The notes beneath the pieces were generated by a model that searched no databases, had not been told where the DNA came from, and was given only the letters and a program-made list of their open reading frames with translations. A stretch of DNA of 64,000 bases from contig NW_003314270.1 in NCBI RefSeq assembly GCF_000143415.4, forward strand, positions 2,138,290 through 2,202,289, written 5' to 3'. This stretch comes from Selaginella moellendorffii. Lineage: Eukaryota; Streptophyta; Lycopodiopsida; Selaginellales; Selaginellaceae. This document shows, piece after piece, positions 1-11,209 of this stretch; position 1 is the stretch's first letter, and each line of letters begins with the position of its first letter. Position numbers and translations under genes: made by a program.

Positions 1-109
1 GCCTCTAGCTCGCGCGGTCGATTTGCGCCAGCGATATCGATCAATCGGCGGGGATCGGTGCGATCGATTGATCTTCCCTTCCGCCGAAATATTTCGGTTC
101 TTGGCAGCG

Positions 110-1410
110 ATGGAGGCATATGATCAGAAGAAATCCTGGGGGAGGGAGTTCGTGGCGGGCGGGCTGGGAGGAATGGCGGGCGTGATCTCGGGGCATCCGC
201 TTGATACCATCAGGATCCGGCAGCAGCAGCCGCGCCACGCTCTCTCGTCGGTGCCGTCATCCGCCACTGGAATGGTGAGGCATTTGCTCAGAACAGAAGG
301 TGTGCGCGCGCTCTACAAGGGAATGTCGTCGCCGCTGGCCACCGTTGCCCTCCAGGTACCAATTTTTATGATTTTTACTTCAGAGCTCCTTGTTGGAATC
401 CTGTTTGGATCGATTTTCATGCCAGGTTTCGCATTTAGCTACCTGAGAAAGAAAATTTGTGCCGGTTGCCAGGTACAATTGTTTCAAAGTAGACAATGCT
501 GCTTGCTAGTGTACTGCTGCCATTGTTCCTGTTGGTGAGAGTGTCGTGCTCTGAGTTGCTTAACTTGGGAGTTTGGTGTCCCTGAGAGTGAGAAATTTGT
601 CTCTGACACGTCTTTTTTATCACAAATCTCGTGGTGGTTTCTTTCTAAAGCTGGTCTTTTGCGGTGTTCGCAATACTAATTTTTTAATGTGCACAGAATG
701 CCGTCGCCTTCCAGACTTACGCTACTCTTTGTCGAGTACAGTCACCGGATCAACGAAACGAGACGCTTCCTCTGCAAAGAGTCGCTGTCGCTGGCTTTGG
801 AACAGGTGCGCTCCAGACGCTGATACTGACACCCGTGGAACTCGTCAAGATCAAGCTGCAAATCCAGCGATCGCTCAAAGGGTGCTCCAAGTCCGCCAAC
901 CTTCACGGGCCGCTCCAAGTCGCGCGGAAGATCACCCAGACAGAGGGCCTCCGGGGGCTCTACCGCGGCCTTGGAATCACGCTCATCAGGGACGCCCCGG
1001 CTCACGCAGTCTACTTCAGCTCCTACGAGTTCTTGCGCGAGAAGCTCCACCCGAGCTGCCGGAAAAACGGTGGTGAGTCGATCCTCACGCTGCTCACGGC
1101 GGGAGGATTTGCGGGGGCTCTCAGCTGGATCGTGTGCTACCCGTTCGACGTGATCAAGACAAGGCTCCAGTCCCAGGGTCCCGGAGCCGAGATGAGATAC
1201 ACGGGCATCGTGGATTGCTTGAGGACTAGCGTCCGCGAGGAGGGGAGAGGGGTGCTGTGGCGTGGATTGGGGACCGCGCTGGCTCGAGCGTACCTGGTGA
1301 ACGCCGCCATCTTCTCGGCCTACGAGATGAGCTTGAGGTTCCTCTCGGCGTCGAGAGCTCCGGACGCCAAAGCGTTTCTTAAAGGAGCCGAGGAGGCGAC
1401 GCTACCGTGA
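110..1410 (+). CDS. BAC2: Mitochondrial basic amino acid carrier, BAC2-like
   Basis: This gene encodes a mitochondrial inner-membrane carrier of the SLC25 family. Two exons (110-355 and 697-1410) join in phase 0 to give 319 residues, close to the roughly 300 usual for the family. The three carrier signatures are visible as HPLDTIRIR, TPVELVKIK and YPFDVIKTR, one per tandem repeat of two membrane helices. The order and wording of blocks such as SWGREFVAGG, YRGLGITLIRDAPAH and VLWRGLGTALARA match Arabidopsis BAC2 as I recall it. BAC2 moves arginine, ornithine and related basic amino acids across the inner membrane and is linked to stress-time arginine breakdown. The start is the first Met that gives the conserved N-terminus; an upstream in-frame Met at position 23 would add residues with no family support. 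Substrate is inferred from homology. Confidence 0.9.
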
Positions 1411-1651
1411 GTTATAGGGAGAGTGCCCGATTGATCGTATCGATTTGTTTGGTCTTGTTTTGCTTGGAAATCCCTGTGTTGTGAATAGAGATAACGCCGA
1501 AGAAACGAATAGGGATATTCTCGAATCTTAGTGATTGTCTGGCAAGGGAATCGATCCAGGGTCCACGTGAGCCGTACTTTAGTACGGAGTCCACTTAAAA
1601 AGCTCGAGGGCTTCCAGGAGGAGAAAGCAAGTGTAAGAGCGGAGCTAGGCT

Positions 1652-4600
1652 ATGGCGGAGGGAGAGGAGGTTTTAGGGCCGGGAGCTGGGATGCTCTTCT
1701 TGGATGAGGAAGGGGTGGGGCAGGCATTCTTGCAGAGCTTCGGGAGCGACAGCCCCGGGCGGGATCACGTCGTGGAGGAGGCGCACAAGCTAATGCGGGG
1801 GATCTTAGACTCCCGGCCCAATCCCCCCGCGGCGCTTGTGAGCAAGCTCGCCGCGATCCTCGAGCAGGAGGAGACGAGGTATTTGGAGAGAAAATCTCCA
1901 GTGTTCTAGGGCAATCGAGGAAATTCAATCGGTAATGTTTTTCTTTGGCTTCTCTCCAGGTTCCAGCTCAAGCTTGGGGCGTCGGAAACTACACTCTCGC
2001 GATCGTCTCACACTATAGGGAGGCTTTTGGTCATGATCAAAGTAAGCTCAATGGTCGTATTTTTATTTTTTTTCGTGCTCATTTCTTCTCCATCTCCAGG
2101 AAGATGAGTATTTCATTGATACAATTTCGGGTATTCTGCTAAGGGAGAATGATCCATTGCCTCTCCGGGCTGCTGCCGCTAGACTACTACTTATTTGCGT
2201 GTCTTGCTGGATGGTGAGTTCTTATTCTACATCAGATATAGAAGCTAACAAAATTTTCCTTTTTATGCAGTATTCCTATTCCTTCGAAGATTTGCTACTC
2301 TCCTTGATTAAGCAGCTTGTGACGGAAGAACTAGATAGGCCATGCGTGTTCACAAATAAGAAGCCGAGTGATGGCGAAATATTAAGGACTTTTGCTATTG
2401 GGCTTTTTTCATGTGCCCTCTCCGGGTAAGTTTTTTTCTTTTCTTCCTTTCTTATATGACTTTGGAGCTTAAAAAACTGTTTTGGCAGCAGTCAGGAAGT
2501 TGCGGAAGAAATTCTTGCCACTGGCCTTCCTGCGAAATTCATGCGTTACTTACGAGTATGGACCTTTGGTGACTCGGTTAAACCTGACCATGGCAACGGT
2601 GGTGTAGCTAACGGGCACAAAGAAGGTCGAATACGGCCTCGGCAACATGTCGATGCTGCTACACTCGACAAACGAGTAACGAATGTTGAAGGTGGCAGTG
2701 GTGAAAGTTCAGGGAGACAGATTGTAGAAGATATGGTTGACGGTATACCTGAGGAGAAACCTCGTAAGAAAGACATTCCGGAAGGTAAAATCAGAGGCAA
2801 CCACGATGATGAGAGTTTAAGAGTGCCGGAGGTACGTGATCGAGGTGGGGGGAAAAGTCGGGGGAAAACGAAGCTGTCCGACAGTGGTACAGATGAGAAG
2901 CATGTCAGAAAGGAGAAAGCTAGGACGCAGGTCAGCACGAATGAAGATGTGAAAATATACATGGCTGGGAAGGTAGATGTTTCGGTGTTTGCCAGGAGAG
3001 CGGTCTCTGCTGCGCAGGCAGAAGCTAAAGGGGCAAATGCTTCCGACGAGGCGATCAAGGCCGCCGGAGATGCGGCTGCCGAACTTGTGAGGGCCGCAGC
3101 ACTTGAGGTAGAACTTACGTCCTTTCATAAGATATTTTCTTAGAGACTGTGTTTTACAGGCACTTGTTACAACTGAAGACGAAGCATCTGTGTTGGCTGC
3201 TGCAGAGGCTGCAGCGGCAACAGTTGTAGATGCGGCCGGGGTTGTCAGGTTTGTTTTCTTCCGTTTCCTTTTTCTTACTCTCTTATGTCTGTTCGGAATT
3301 TCCAGGTTGGAATCTTCCTTGAAAGAGAGGGCCAAGCCAAAGGAGATGGAGCCAAAAATCCAGGAAGGTGAAAAGGATGAAACAGAACATATTCGGGATC
3401 CGAAAAGCTTGAACTTCTTGAAAGCGCAATACTGCGTGCAATGCTTGGAGAAGCTTGGAGAGTATATCGACATACTGGGACCTATACTGCAAGAAAGAGG
3501 TGTTGAAGTTTGCCTTGAGTTGCTGAGGAGATATGCCCGTCCTGGGGAAAGCGTTGAAGCGCTGGCCATGGCTGCAGATGTTTTAAGGCTGGTTTGTGCA
3601 CTCGCTTCTCATCGAAAGTTTGCCACACTATTCGTTGATTTGGGAGGTATACAGCAGCTTCTCTCGATTCCACGAGTTCCGCAACATTATACTGGTGTCT
3701 CTTTGTGCCTTTTCGCTATTGCTTCTTTACAGGTATGGAAACTTTTAGCACCATCTCTTATTTAACGTTTAACTGTATTGCAGGGTGTTATGGAGAGAGT
3801 CTGTGCTTTGTCTCCGACAGTTATACATGACTTGGTGGCGCTAGCATTTCAGCTGCTAGAATGCCCCAAAGATACGCCACGACGAAACGCTGCTCTATTC
3901 TTTGGATCGTCGTTCGTTTTTCGAGCTATCATCGATGCTTTTGAAAGCCAAAACGGCCTCCGAACGTTTTTAAACCTTTTACGGGATACGGTCGCTATAA
4001 GATCTGGTGGAAATCTACGTAGCGATCGTGGTTCTTCTGCGGAAGTGCTAACTTCCACTGACAAGCAAATCACTTATCACACTTGTGTTGCGCTGAGACA
4101 GTACTTCAGAGCTAGCTTTCTGCTCTGGGTGGACTCTTTGAAGCCTTGCAAGGGCCATCGCGGAGCTTCTCGCAACTCAAATCACACCAGGGACTCCTAC
4201 AAACCGATTGACGTGAGCAATGAAGCTACAGAGGCGGTCATACAGCAACTGTGGCGTGATAAAAAGCTCGCTGCCCAATTTGTTAAAATCAAATGGCCCG
4301 CATTGGAGAAGTTTATCAGCCAGAATGGACACATATATCTACTCGAGCTAGCTCAGGTACGTCTGATGGTATTGTAGGTGGAAAATGATTTCATTTTGTT
4401 TCTTTCAGGCTGCGCCAGGGGAAAAATACCTGCACGAAAGTGCTCTACATGCTCTTGCGGTTTTGCAAATCGTGACTCTAGTACCAGGTTATCGGAAAGT
4501 GGTGGTCGGTTCTGTCTTGAGCAATGGACGTTCTGGAATGTCAGTTCTTCTAGATGCAGCTAGTGGAGCCGCTTTTGTAGACCAGCCAGAGGTAATATGC

Positions 4601-7600
4601 ATTCCTACTGTTGTTTTTTAATCGAGCTCGTACCTATGCAGGTTATACAAACTGCTTTGTTAATACTGGTAAATCTTGTATGTCCGCCTCCTGCATTTTC
4701 AAGTCGCTCCGCGCCTGGTGGTGCTAGTGCAACACCTGCGCCAGTTTCAGACACGAAAGATAGGCAAAGAGGAGACGACAGAACTGATAACGGAGCCGGG
4801 ACATCTCTCTCATTGTCTTCACCTCTAGTTGGTGACACGAGGATATCGTTGGGACCAGGATCTGGAGGGCCTGGACTAGCAGCATCTATGGAGCAAGGCT
4901 ATCGGTTTGCTCGTGAAGCAGTGCGAGCTAATAACGGCATCAAAGTTCTTTTGCACTTGCTGTATCCGCGAACAGTTTTGCCACCCTCCGCTCACATTCG
5001 TGCCCTTGCCTGTCGGGTGCTACTGGGACTTGCACGGGACGAAGCCATTGCTCAAATCCTCACGAAGTTACAAGTAAGTTCTCTATAGTTCTTTGTTTCT
5101 TACCACCTCTATTCGCTGCAGGTTGGGAAACTTTTGTCAGAACTTCTGAGGGATGGATCACAAGCAAATCGTGCAGGACAAGACAGATGGCAAACTGAAT
5201 TAAGTCAGGCCGCCTTGGACTTGATAGGGGTAAGTTAGATTCCAACTTCGTTGTGCTTGTACTCACTTCCTGGTGACGGCAGATTGTGACAAATGCAGGT
5301 CGAGCTAGCACTGTTGCAAGTGAGGCAGCGGCGCCTACATTGCGACGAATAGAGAGGGCTGCTATTGCTGCGGCAACACCGATAAATTATCACTCCAGGT
5401 AAGTGATCACCTTCTTATTTCCAATTTCAGTTGACTGTATATCTCGTGTTCACAGGGAGCTTTTACAGCTTATCCACGAGCATCTTCTAGCTTCTGGGTT
5501 CACAAGCACAGCTTTAACGCTGCTCAAAGAAGCTCAACTGGCGCCTTTGAATCCCTTGTTGCCAGCGGCATCACTTCCAAGTTCATCCACCGCCCAAGAA
5601 GTTCTCACTGATCAAAAGGTGGAGATGCAATGGCCAAGCGGTCGGTTAAACGGTGGTACATTTCTGGCCAACAAGCAGGGCAGCGATGACGACAGACAAA
5701 ATTTTGATTGTTCGAGGAGGCGGCTAGCCTTGACTCCTAGAAAAACAGGTGCTGGTAAAGAAGGGGTTACATTAGAGGGACAGGACACACATGCAACGGG
5801 GACTAGATTGAATACTACCGAGGACAGCACGTCAAGAACGCCGGTGCTGCCAAAGAGCTCACTCAAACGCAAGTTAAGCGATAAGGATGCATCCCCAAAC
5901 AAGAGGCCATACCTCTCCACTAACGGCGCTGCTCCGGCAATGCTTACTACTCCACAGGTGCGGTTTAAGACCACCGACAACACTTGTGAGACTCCCTTAA
6001 CGACAACTCCAGCTCTTCAAGATTTGGGAGCCAAGGCCTCGGAGAAGCTCGACGATTTTCCAGAGCCCTCGAGCTTTACGACTCCGGCCGTCCACGGCTC
6101 GCATCCAAATCTACTCGTGGAGCACAACGCGAACGAGCGAGCAACGCTAGACAGCCTCGTGGTGCAGTACCTCAAGCACCAACACCGCCAGTGTCCGGCT
6201 CCAATAACCACGTTGCCGCCGCTCTCGTTACTTCATCCTCACGTCTGCCCGGAGGCCAGCAGAACTCTCTACGCCTCGTATAACACTTCTACAAGGCTCG
6301 GCACGAGAGAGATCAACCCACCTTACGGTGGCATGCACGGGCGACGGCACAACAGGCACTTCATCTACAGCAGGTTCCGGCTAGTCCGTGTGAGCCGAGA
6401 CGAGGACGCAAGGATACTTACGTGCGGAACGTTTGTGCTGGGCCAAACCGGATGTTTTGCTGCCGGTTGTCACGGCGGAAACATCGTGCTGTTTGATGCA
6501 AACAACGGAACCACGCTCGAGAGACACGGCTGCCACTTGACCCCGGTAACAAGCTTACAATCGGCCCCGCATTCGATATCAGGTGACTCCGGCTCGGGAC
6601 AGCTCCTCCTTTCGTCGTCAACCTCGGATGTGAAGCTTTGGAACTCGGCAGGCTTGACACCAGGCCCGCTTCACACCTTTGACAACTGCAAGTCGGCTCG
6701 GTTTAATCACGCTGGGACGATGATCGGTGTCACGAGATCGGGGCAACACGCCAAGGAAGTGATGCTCTATGATGTAAATAACTACACATTATCGCACACA
6801 CTCACGGACGCTTCAATCACGACTCCAGTCCGCGGCCAGTTTCCGTCTCAGATCCACTTCAGTCCTTCCGACATCATGGTTCTCTGGAATGGTGTCCTGT
6901 GGGATCACCGCATCCCTGGAGCCGTCCACCGGTTCGATCAGTTCACGGACTACTGCGGTGGTGGCTTCCATCCGGCTGGAAACGAGGTGAGCCTTTAGTG
7001 TTGTTTCTAGCTCGTGCTGAGTCTAAAGTTTTGGTTTTGGATCTTTTCCAGGTTATCATCAACTCGGAAGTATGGGACCTTCGAACTTTCAAGCTGCTGA
7101 GAAGCGTGCCGTCGCTGGACCAGACAGTTCTTACGTTCAACCCGCGAGGGGACGTGATCTACGCGACTCTCCGGCGCAACACGGACGAGGTTGGTATGGC
7201 CTTGAACTCGAAGCGAGCCCGGCACCCTCTCTTCTCGGCGTTCCGGACCATCGACGCGGTGGACTACTCGGACATTGCCACGACGCAGGTGGACCGCTGC
7301 GTGCTCGACTTGGCCACCGAGAACAGCGAGTCGGTGATCGGGGTGGTGGCGATGGAGCCCAACCAGGTGATGGACTCGTACGTGAAGTTCTACGAGGTTG
7401 GAAGGAGGAGACCCACGGACGATGATTCCGACCCGGACGATGGCATGGACACGGACGAGGAGAACGAGATGGATGGAGACGATGACGAGGAGGACGACGA
7501 TGACGACGATGGCCCCCGGCTGCTCTCACCCGGATCGTCGGAAGATGGCGAGGAGGACGAGGAGCAACTGGAGCTGGATCTGAGCGACGAGGATGCTGAT

Positions 7601-7732
7601 ATCTCGGCCAATGGGATCTTCGAGTTTCTATCCGAGCCGGACGACAATGGCGATCGCAGCTCGTATGATGAAGAGAGCGACGATGGCGATTTTGGCGATC
7701 AATCGCCCGAGTTCTCTTTGCTGGATTTTTGA
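1652..7732 (+). CDS. DCAF1: DCAF1, CUL4-DDB1 ubiquitin ligase substrate receptor
   Basis: Fourteen exons (1652-1878, 1960-2041, 2100-2213, 2271-2425, 2489-3107, 3160-3248, 3306-3732, 3784-4356, 4409-4591, 4642-5073, 5122-5229, 5283-5398, 5456-6986, 7052-7732) join in frame to 1778 residues, slightly shorter than the Arabidopsis protein (about 1880). The N-terminal two thirds is helical and ARM-like. A LisH dimerisation motif begins near residue 1042 (ELLQLIHEHLLASGF). A WD40 propeller follows and carries two WDxR motifs, WDHR near 1525 and WDLR near 1559, the signature that docks DDB1. The last hundred residues are an almost unbroken Asp/Glu tail. DCAF1 (VprBP in animals) presents substrates to the nuclear CUL4-DDB1 ligase and is essential for plant embryogenesis. 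Family identity is firm. Small shifts at individual splice sites are possible. Confidence 0.93.
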
Positions 7733-7930
7733 TCGCTAGAGTGGAGAGATGTTTGTATCTCTTCTACAGGAACTGCTCTAACGGATAATGTGTAGATCTC
7801 ACGGGGAAGTCTTGCGCTCATCTGGGCCGTTCGTTTAGGAACGGTCGAGATCTTGGCACTGTGTTGTATCCAGCCGTCGGATACCAACGGTTGGGATTGG
7901 TTGAAATTTTAGAGTCTAGGGTTTTTGGTG

Positions 7931-10789
7931 ATGGAGGACGCGCCCACGCGCTACGGCAATGGCGATTCTTCCTCGTCGCGGGGCGGCGGCGATTCTCGGA
8001 AACAGGTGTGCTGTGTGTGTTCTTGCGGGCAAATTTCGGGAGATTTTGCGAGGGAATGTGGCCGGAGGTGATGGAGATTGTGGGTTGTGCAGGCTGTGCT
8101 GGAGCGGCTGGCGGGGCTGGAGCCCTGGGATCTGTGTAGCGAGGCCAAGGTGGAGAAATGCAGGGCTACCAGGGATTTGAGGAGCTGTGGGAGAACCGTG
8201 CAGCATCTCCTCACATCTTGCGGCCACGCGTGCCTGTGCCTGGAATGCTGCCACCGCTGCGACATTTGCCCGATCTGCCGGATGCCAATTCCGAGAAGTG
8301 GGGAGGCCCTCAAGCTCCGCCTCTACGACGAATGCGTGGATGCTGGGCTCCTCCCTTTCTTCCAGGAGGAAGAGTTTCAAGAGAAAGAAGAAGACGGGCC
8401 TTACTGGACGCTGGATGCCTGGAGACTTTGCTCCTTCTTTGACATCTCTGTGGAGAACAGCATGGCATCCTTGGTTTGTCACTGTATCCTTTTTCGACGT
8501 GCTGTTGTTTCGATTCGTTTTGTTTGTTCTTCCTTGACAAGTGGCCAGATGTGACCGACGTTTGCATGGACGAAGCTGCGATTTCAAGTGATCCTGTCAT
8601 CTCTATGCTTCTTGATGGATCCGTCGTGAAGGAGTGGTGCAAGAGAACGTTCCTCACGACAGTGAGAAAGCTACGCGATATATGTAAGTTTTTTCTTTCC
8701 TCCTTTTCTTCTCACTAGCTCTCTTGTCATCGTTTCAGATAATTCCAAGCCAACACAAAGCAAAGCCGATGTTTTAGACAGGCATGGGAAGAGACTACAG
8801 GGGTTGTGCTACGTACTGGATGCACTTGAGGCACCACTTACTGCTAGTTCGGCATCTCTAGTGGAGTTGCAGCAGCTTTTAGAAAGCGTTAGGATAGTGA
8901 TCCAGGTACGAGCTGATATTCTCTCCTGATGTTTTACTAATTGCTGGAAGCTTTGTTCCAGCATTTGGATCTGATGACATGGTGCATACGGCAAAAGTTC
9001 CTTGATAATGTTCCGAGCTGCTTTACGAGCATTGCTCACTGGAAGGTTGCCTTTCAAGAACGAAAATGGGCTGCAAACGATAGAGTATGGCCAGAGTACA
9101 TGGCCAACACTGGACGGCTGGGACCAAAACATGCGGGCGCACTCTTCATCGAAGACGCTTTGAGCATTGGTCTTGGAAAGGACGACGGCGATTCGAGCAA
9201 CTTGATGCTTGATCTCGGATCATTGAAGCATGGAAACCTCGCTACGTATCAGGCACCTGACAGTGACTATCCTCCAGAAAGTACTCGTGCAGCGGTTGAC
9301 GCTCTTTTTCTGGAAGGAAGCTCTGATCTCTTCTTCGCCAAAAAGGCAATCGTATCCTTCTGCAATTGTTTTATTACGTTTTCTCTGTTGTCCTTAACAC
9401 AGCCAGTTTCTCTATTACTTGTTTGATCGGCACTGGACGTGTCCCGAGCTTCAATGGAGACATGTCATCGAAGATTACGTCATGACCTTCTCGATACCAA
9501 GACAGTCAATGCTGGAGTCCTTCGTTTTCTACCTTCTTGACAACAAAAGTGATGAGGCATTACAGGTAAGGTCTTGGCAGCGGTTAACAATACTTGTATT
9601 GATGCGCTTATTTCAGGAGGCCTGTCGCTGGATCCCAGAGATTGTTAGTCCGAGTCTACATCCAAAAGTTTCTCTCGTTTTGCTGGAGAGAGGAAGGCCT
9701 GATGCAGCCTTGTCGGTTCTACAATCAACTGGTCGGTTTAGGCCACGCGAGGAAATATTGACACCGCTACCACTGTCCGAGGCGGTGACGGTTGTCAGAG
9801 TGTTGCTTGAATGCAGCATGCTAAGTGAAGCTTACCTCTACCAACAATCACATGTCAAGGCTATCCGAACTAACACCAAGCAGCAGAAGGACGAAGATGT
9901 AGTTGCCAGTGACTGGGTGCAGGAAATGGACGTTTTGTTAGGGGAAGTATGCTTCATCTGCATAAGGCAGAACTGCATGGTAAAGGTGTTGGAGCTGCCT
10001 TGGAAGCTGGACGAGGAGAAAGTTCTGAGGAAATGTCTTCTTGAGCAGGCGATTGAGGATCCATCATCGTCCTCTGGAAGTCTTCTGGCCGTCTTCTATC
10101 TTCAGGTACGTTTTTATGCAGTTGTTGAGTTTCCTAACTTCTTTTGTTTTTTTCTTCTTCCAGCGGTGCCGTTTCTCAGAAGCGTATGCAGTCCATAGGC
10201 GCTTGCTCAGCCTTGAGCGGCAATATATAATGGAGAACATGAGCACAGACGTGGTGCAAAGGATATGTGAGCAGCGAACAAAACTGATGGTACGTCGTAC
10301 TTCTGTTCCTGACTCTCTAATATACGTTGTGTTGTGCAGGAAAAATCGCTGGAGATACTCCCGGAAGTGGAGCGTGAGCAGCTAATGAACGCTACGGAGG
10401 ATGGCCGGCTCGACAACATGGACTTTGATCCATCACAGGCGGCAGAAGCAACCTCGCGCGTAGAGGAATTCAGCTTTCGGCAACTTCCAACGCTCCCTTC
10501 GAGCATGCCCCTCACGAGCACAATACCAGAAACTCCAGGCTTTAGACAACGAGCGACGACGCCGGCCAAGAGTCCCGTGCTGTCGCCGCTGAGATCTCCG
10601 TTTCTGTCAGCGGCCAACAAGCCCGGAGGACTCGTGACCCCGGGAATGAGTCCGCTGCTCGGTAAGCGCTTGAGATACGACACTGACGCGAGCTTTTATG
10701 GGCAGACCATTACTGACTTTGAAGCTGCTCCTCGAGAGCATGTCCCTGCCAACGAAGACCGCAACCACGCCATGGTTGTCTCCTGGTAG
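7931..10789 (+). CDS. HOS1: HOS1, RING ubiquitin ligase with ELYS-like region
   Basis: Nine exons (7931-8005, 8093-8483, 8549-8683, 8739-8905, 8962-9351, 9407-9565, 9617-10105, 10164-10289, 10340-10789) give 793 residues; Arabidopsis HOS1 is about 930. The atypical RING lies near residues 57-90 (SCGHACLCLECCHRCDICPIC) after the conserved block CRATRDLRSCGR. Helical ELYS-like sequence follows, with strong blocks such as YYLFDRHW and LESFVFYLLDDxS-type sequence. In Arabidopsis HOS1 sits at the nuclear pore, ubiquitinates ICE1 and CONSTANS, and affects cold response, flowering and mRNA export. The C-terminus here has several S/T-P sites (TTPAKSPVLSPLRSP). The gene lies 198 bp after DCAF1 in the same direction, so its promoter must be very short or overlap the DCAF1 3' end. 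The start gives the only frame that splices into the RING exon. Confidence 0.92.
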
Positions 10790-11209
10790 CTGGTAAACAT
10801 GTCTAATTTTGCTAATGTTTTGAAAATCTGGAGCTTCCTCCAATTGCTTCTGCAAGGCATTCATTCGTTGTTTTCTTCGGGTACGCATCTTTTCTAGTTT
10901 CTCTTCGCAAGTTTCTCACGAGGAGCAAGCTTTCTTTCCTTTGTTTTTTTGTGGTAGTAATTCTCCAGAGCGCAGCCACACCCCCGTTTTGGGATGACAC
11001 GAGTGGGAGAAAAATGATAGGTACTTGGAATTAAGCAAGTGCTTTGTTTCTTATCTTCGTCCTCTCTCTCTCTCTCTCTCACACACACACAGAGTGAAAC
11101 GCTTGCTCTTGCTAGATCCCGAAGAAGGACCAGATGCTTTTGGTTTTGCTTGCCTCTCTGGATCACAACCAGCATTCCTTGTGAGGAAGAAGTCACGAGC
11201 AACGAAAAC
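10790..11209. other. Convergent 3' region between HOS1 and AK5
   Basis: This 420-bp stretch lies between the stop codons of two convergent genes and presumably holds both 3' untranslated regions. The only clear structure is a compound microsatellite at 11062-11090, a CT run that turns directly into an AC run. The short open frames here have no recognisable protein. Confidence 0.6.
11062..11090. repeat. Compound (CT)n(AC)n microsatellite
   Basis: About nine CT units are followed immediately by five AC units in the shared 3' region of two convergent genes. The pattern is read directly from the sequence. Confidence 0.95.
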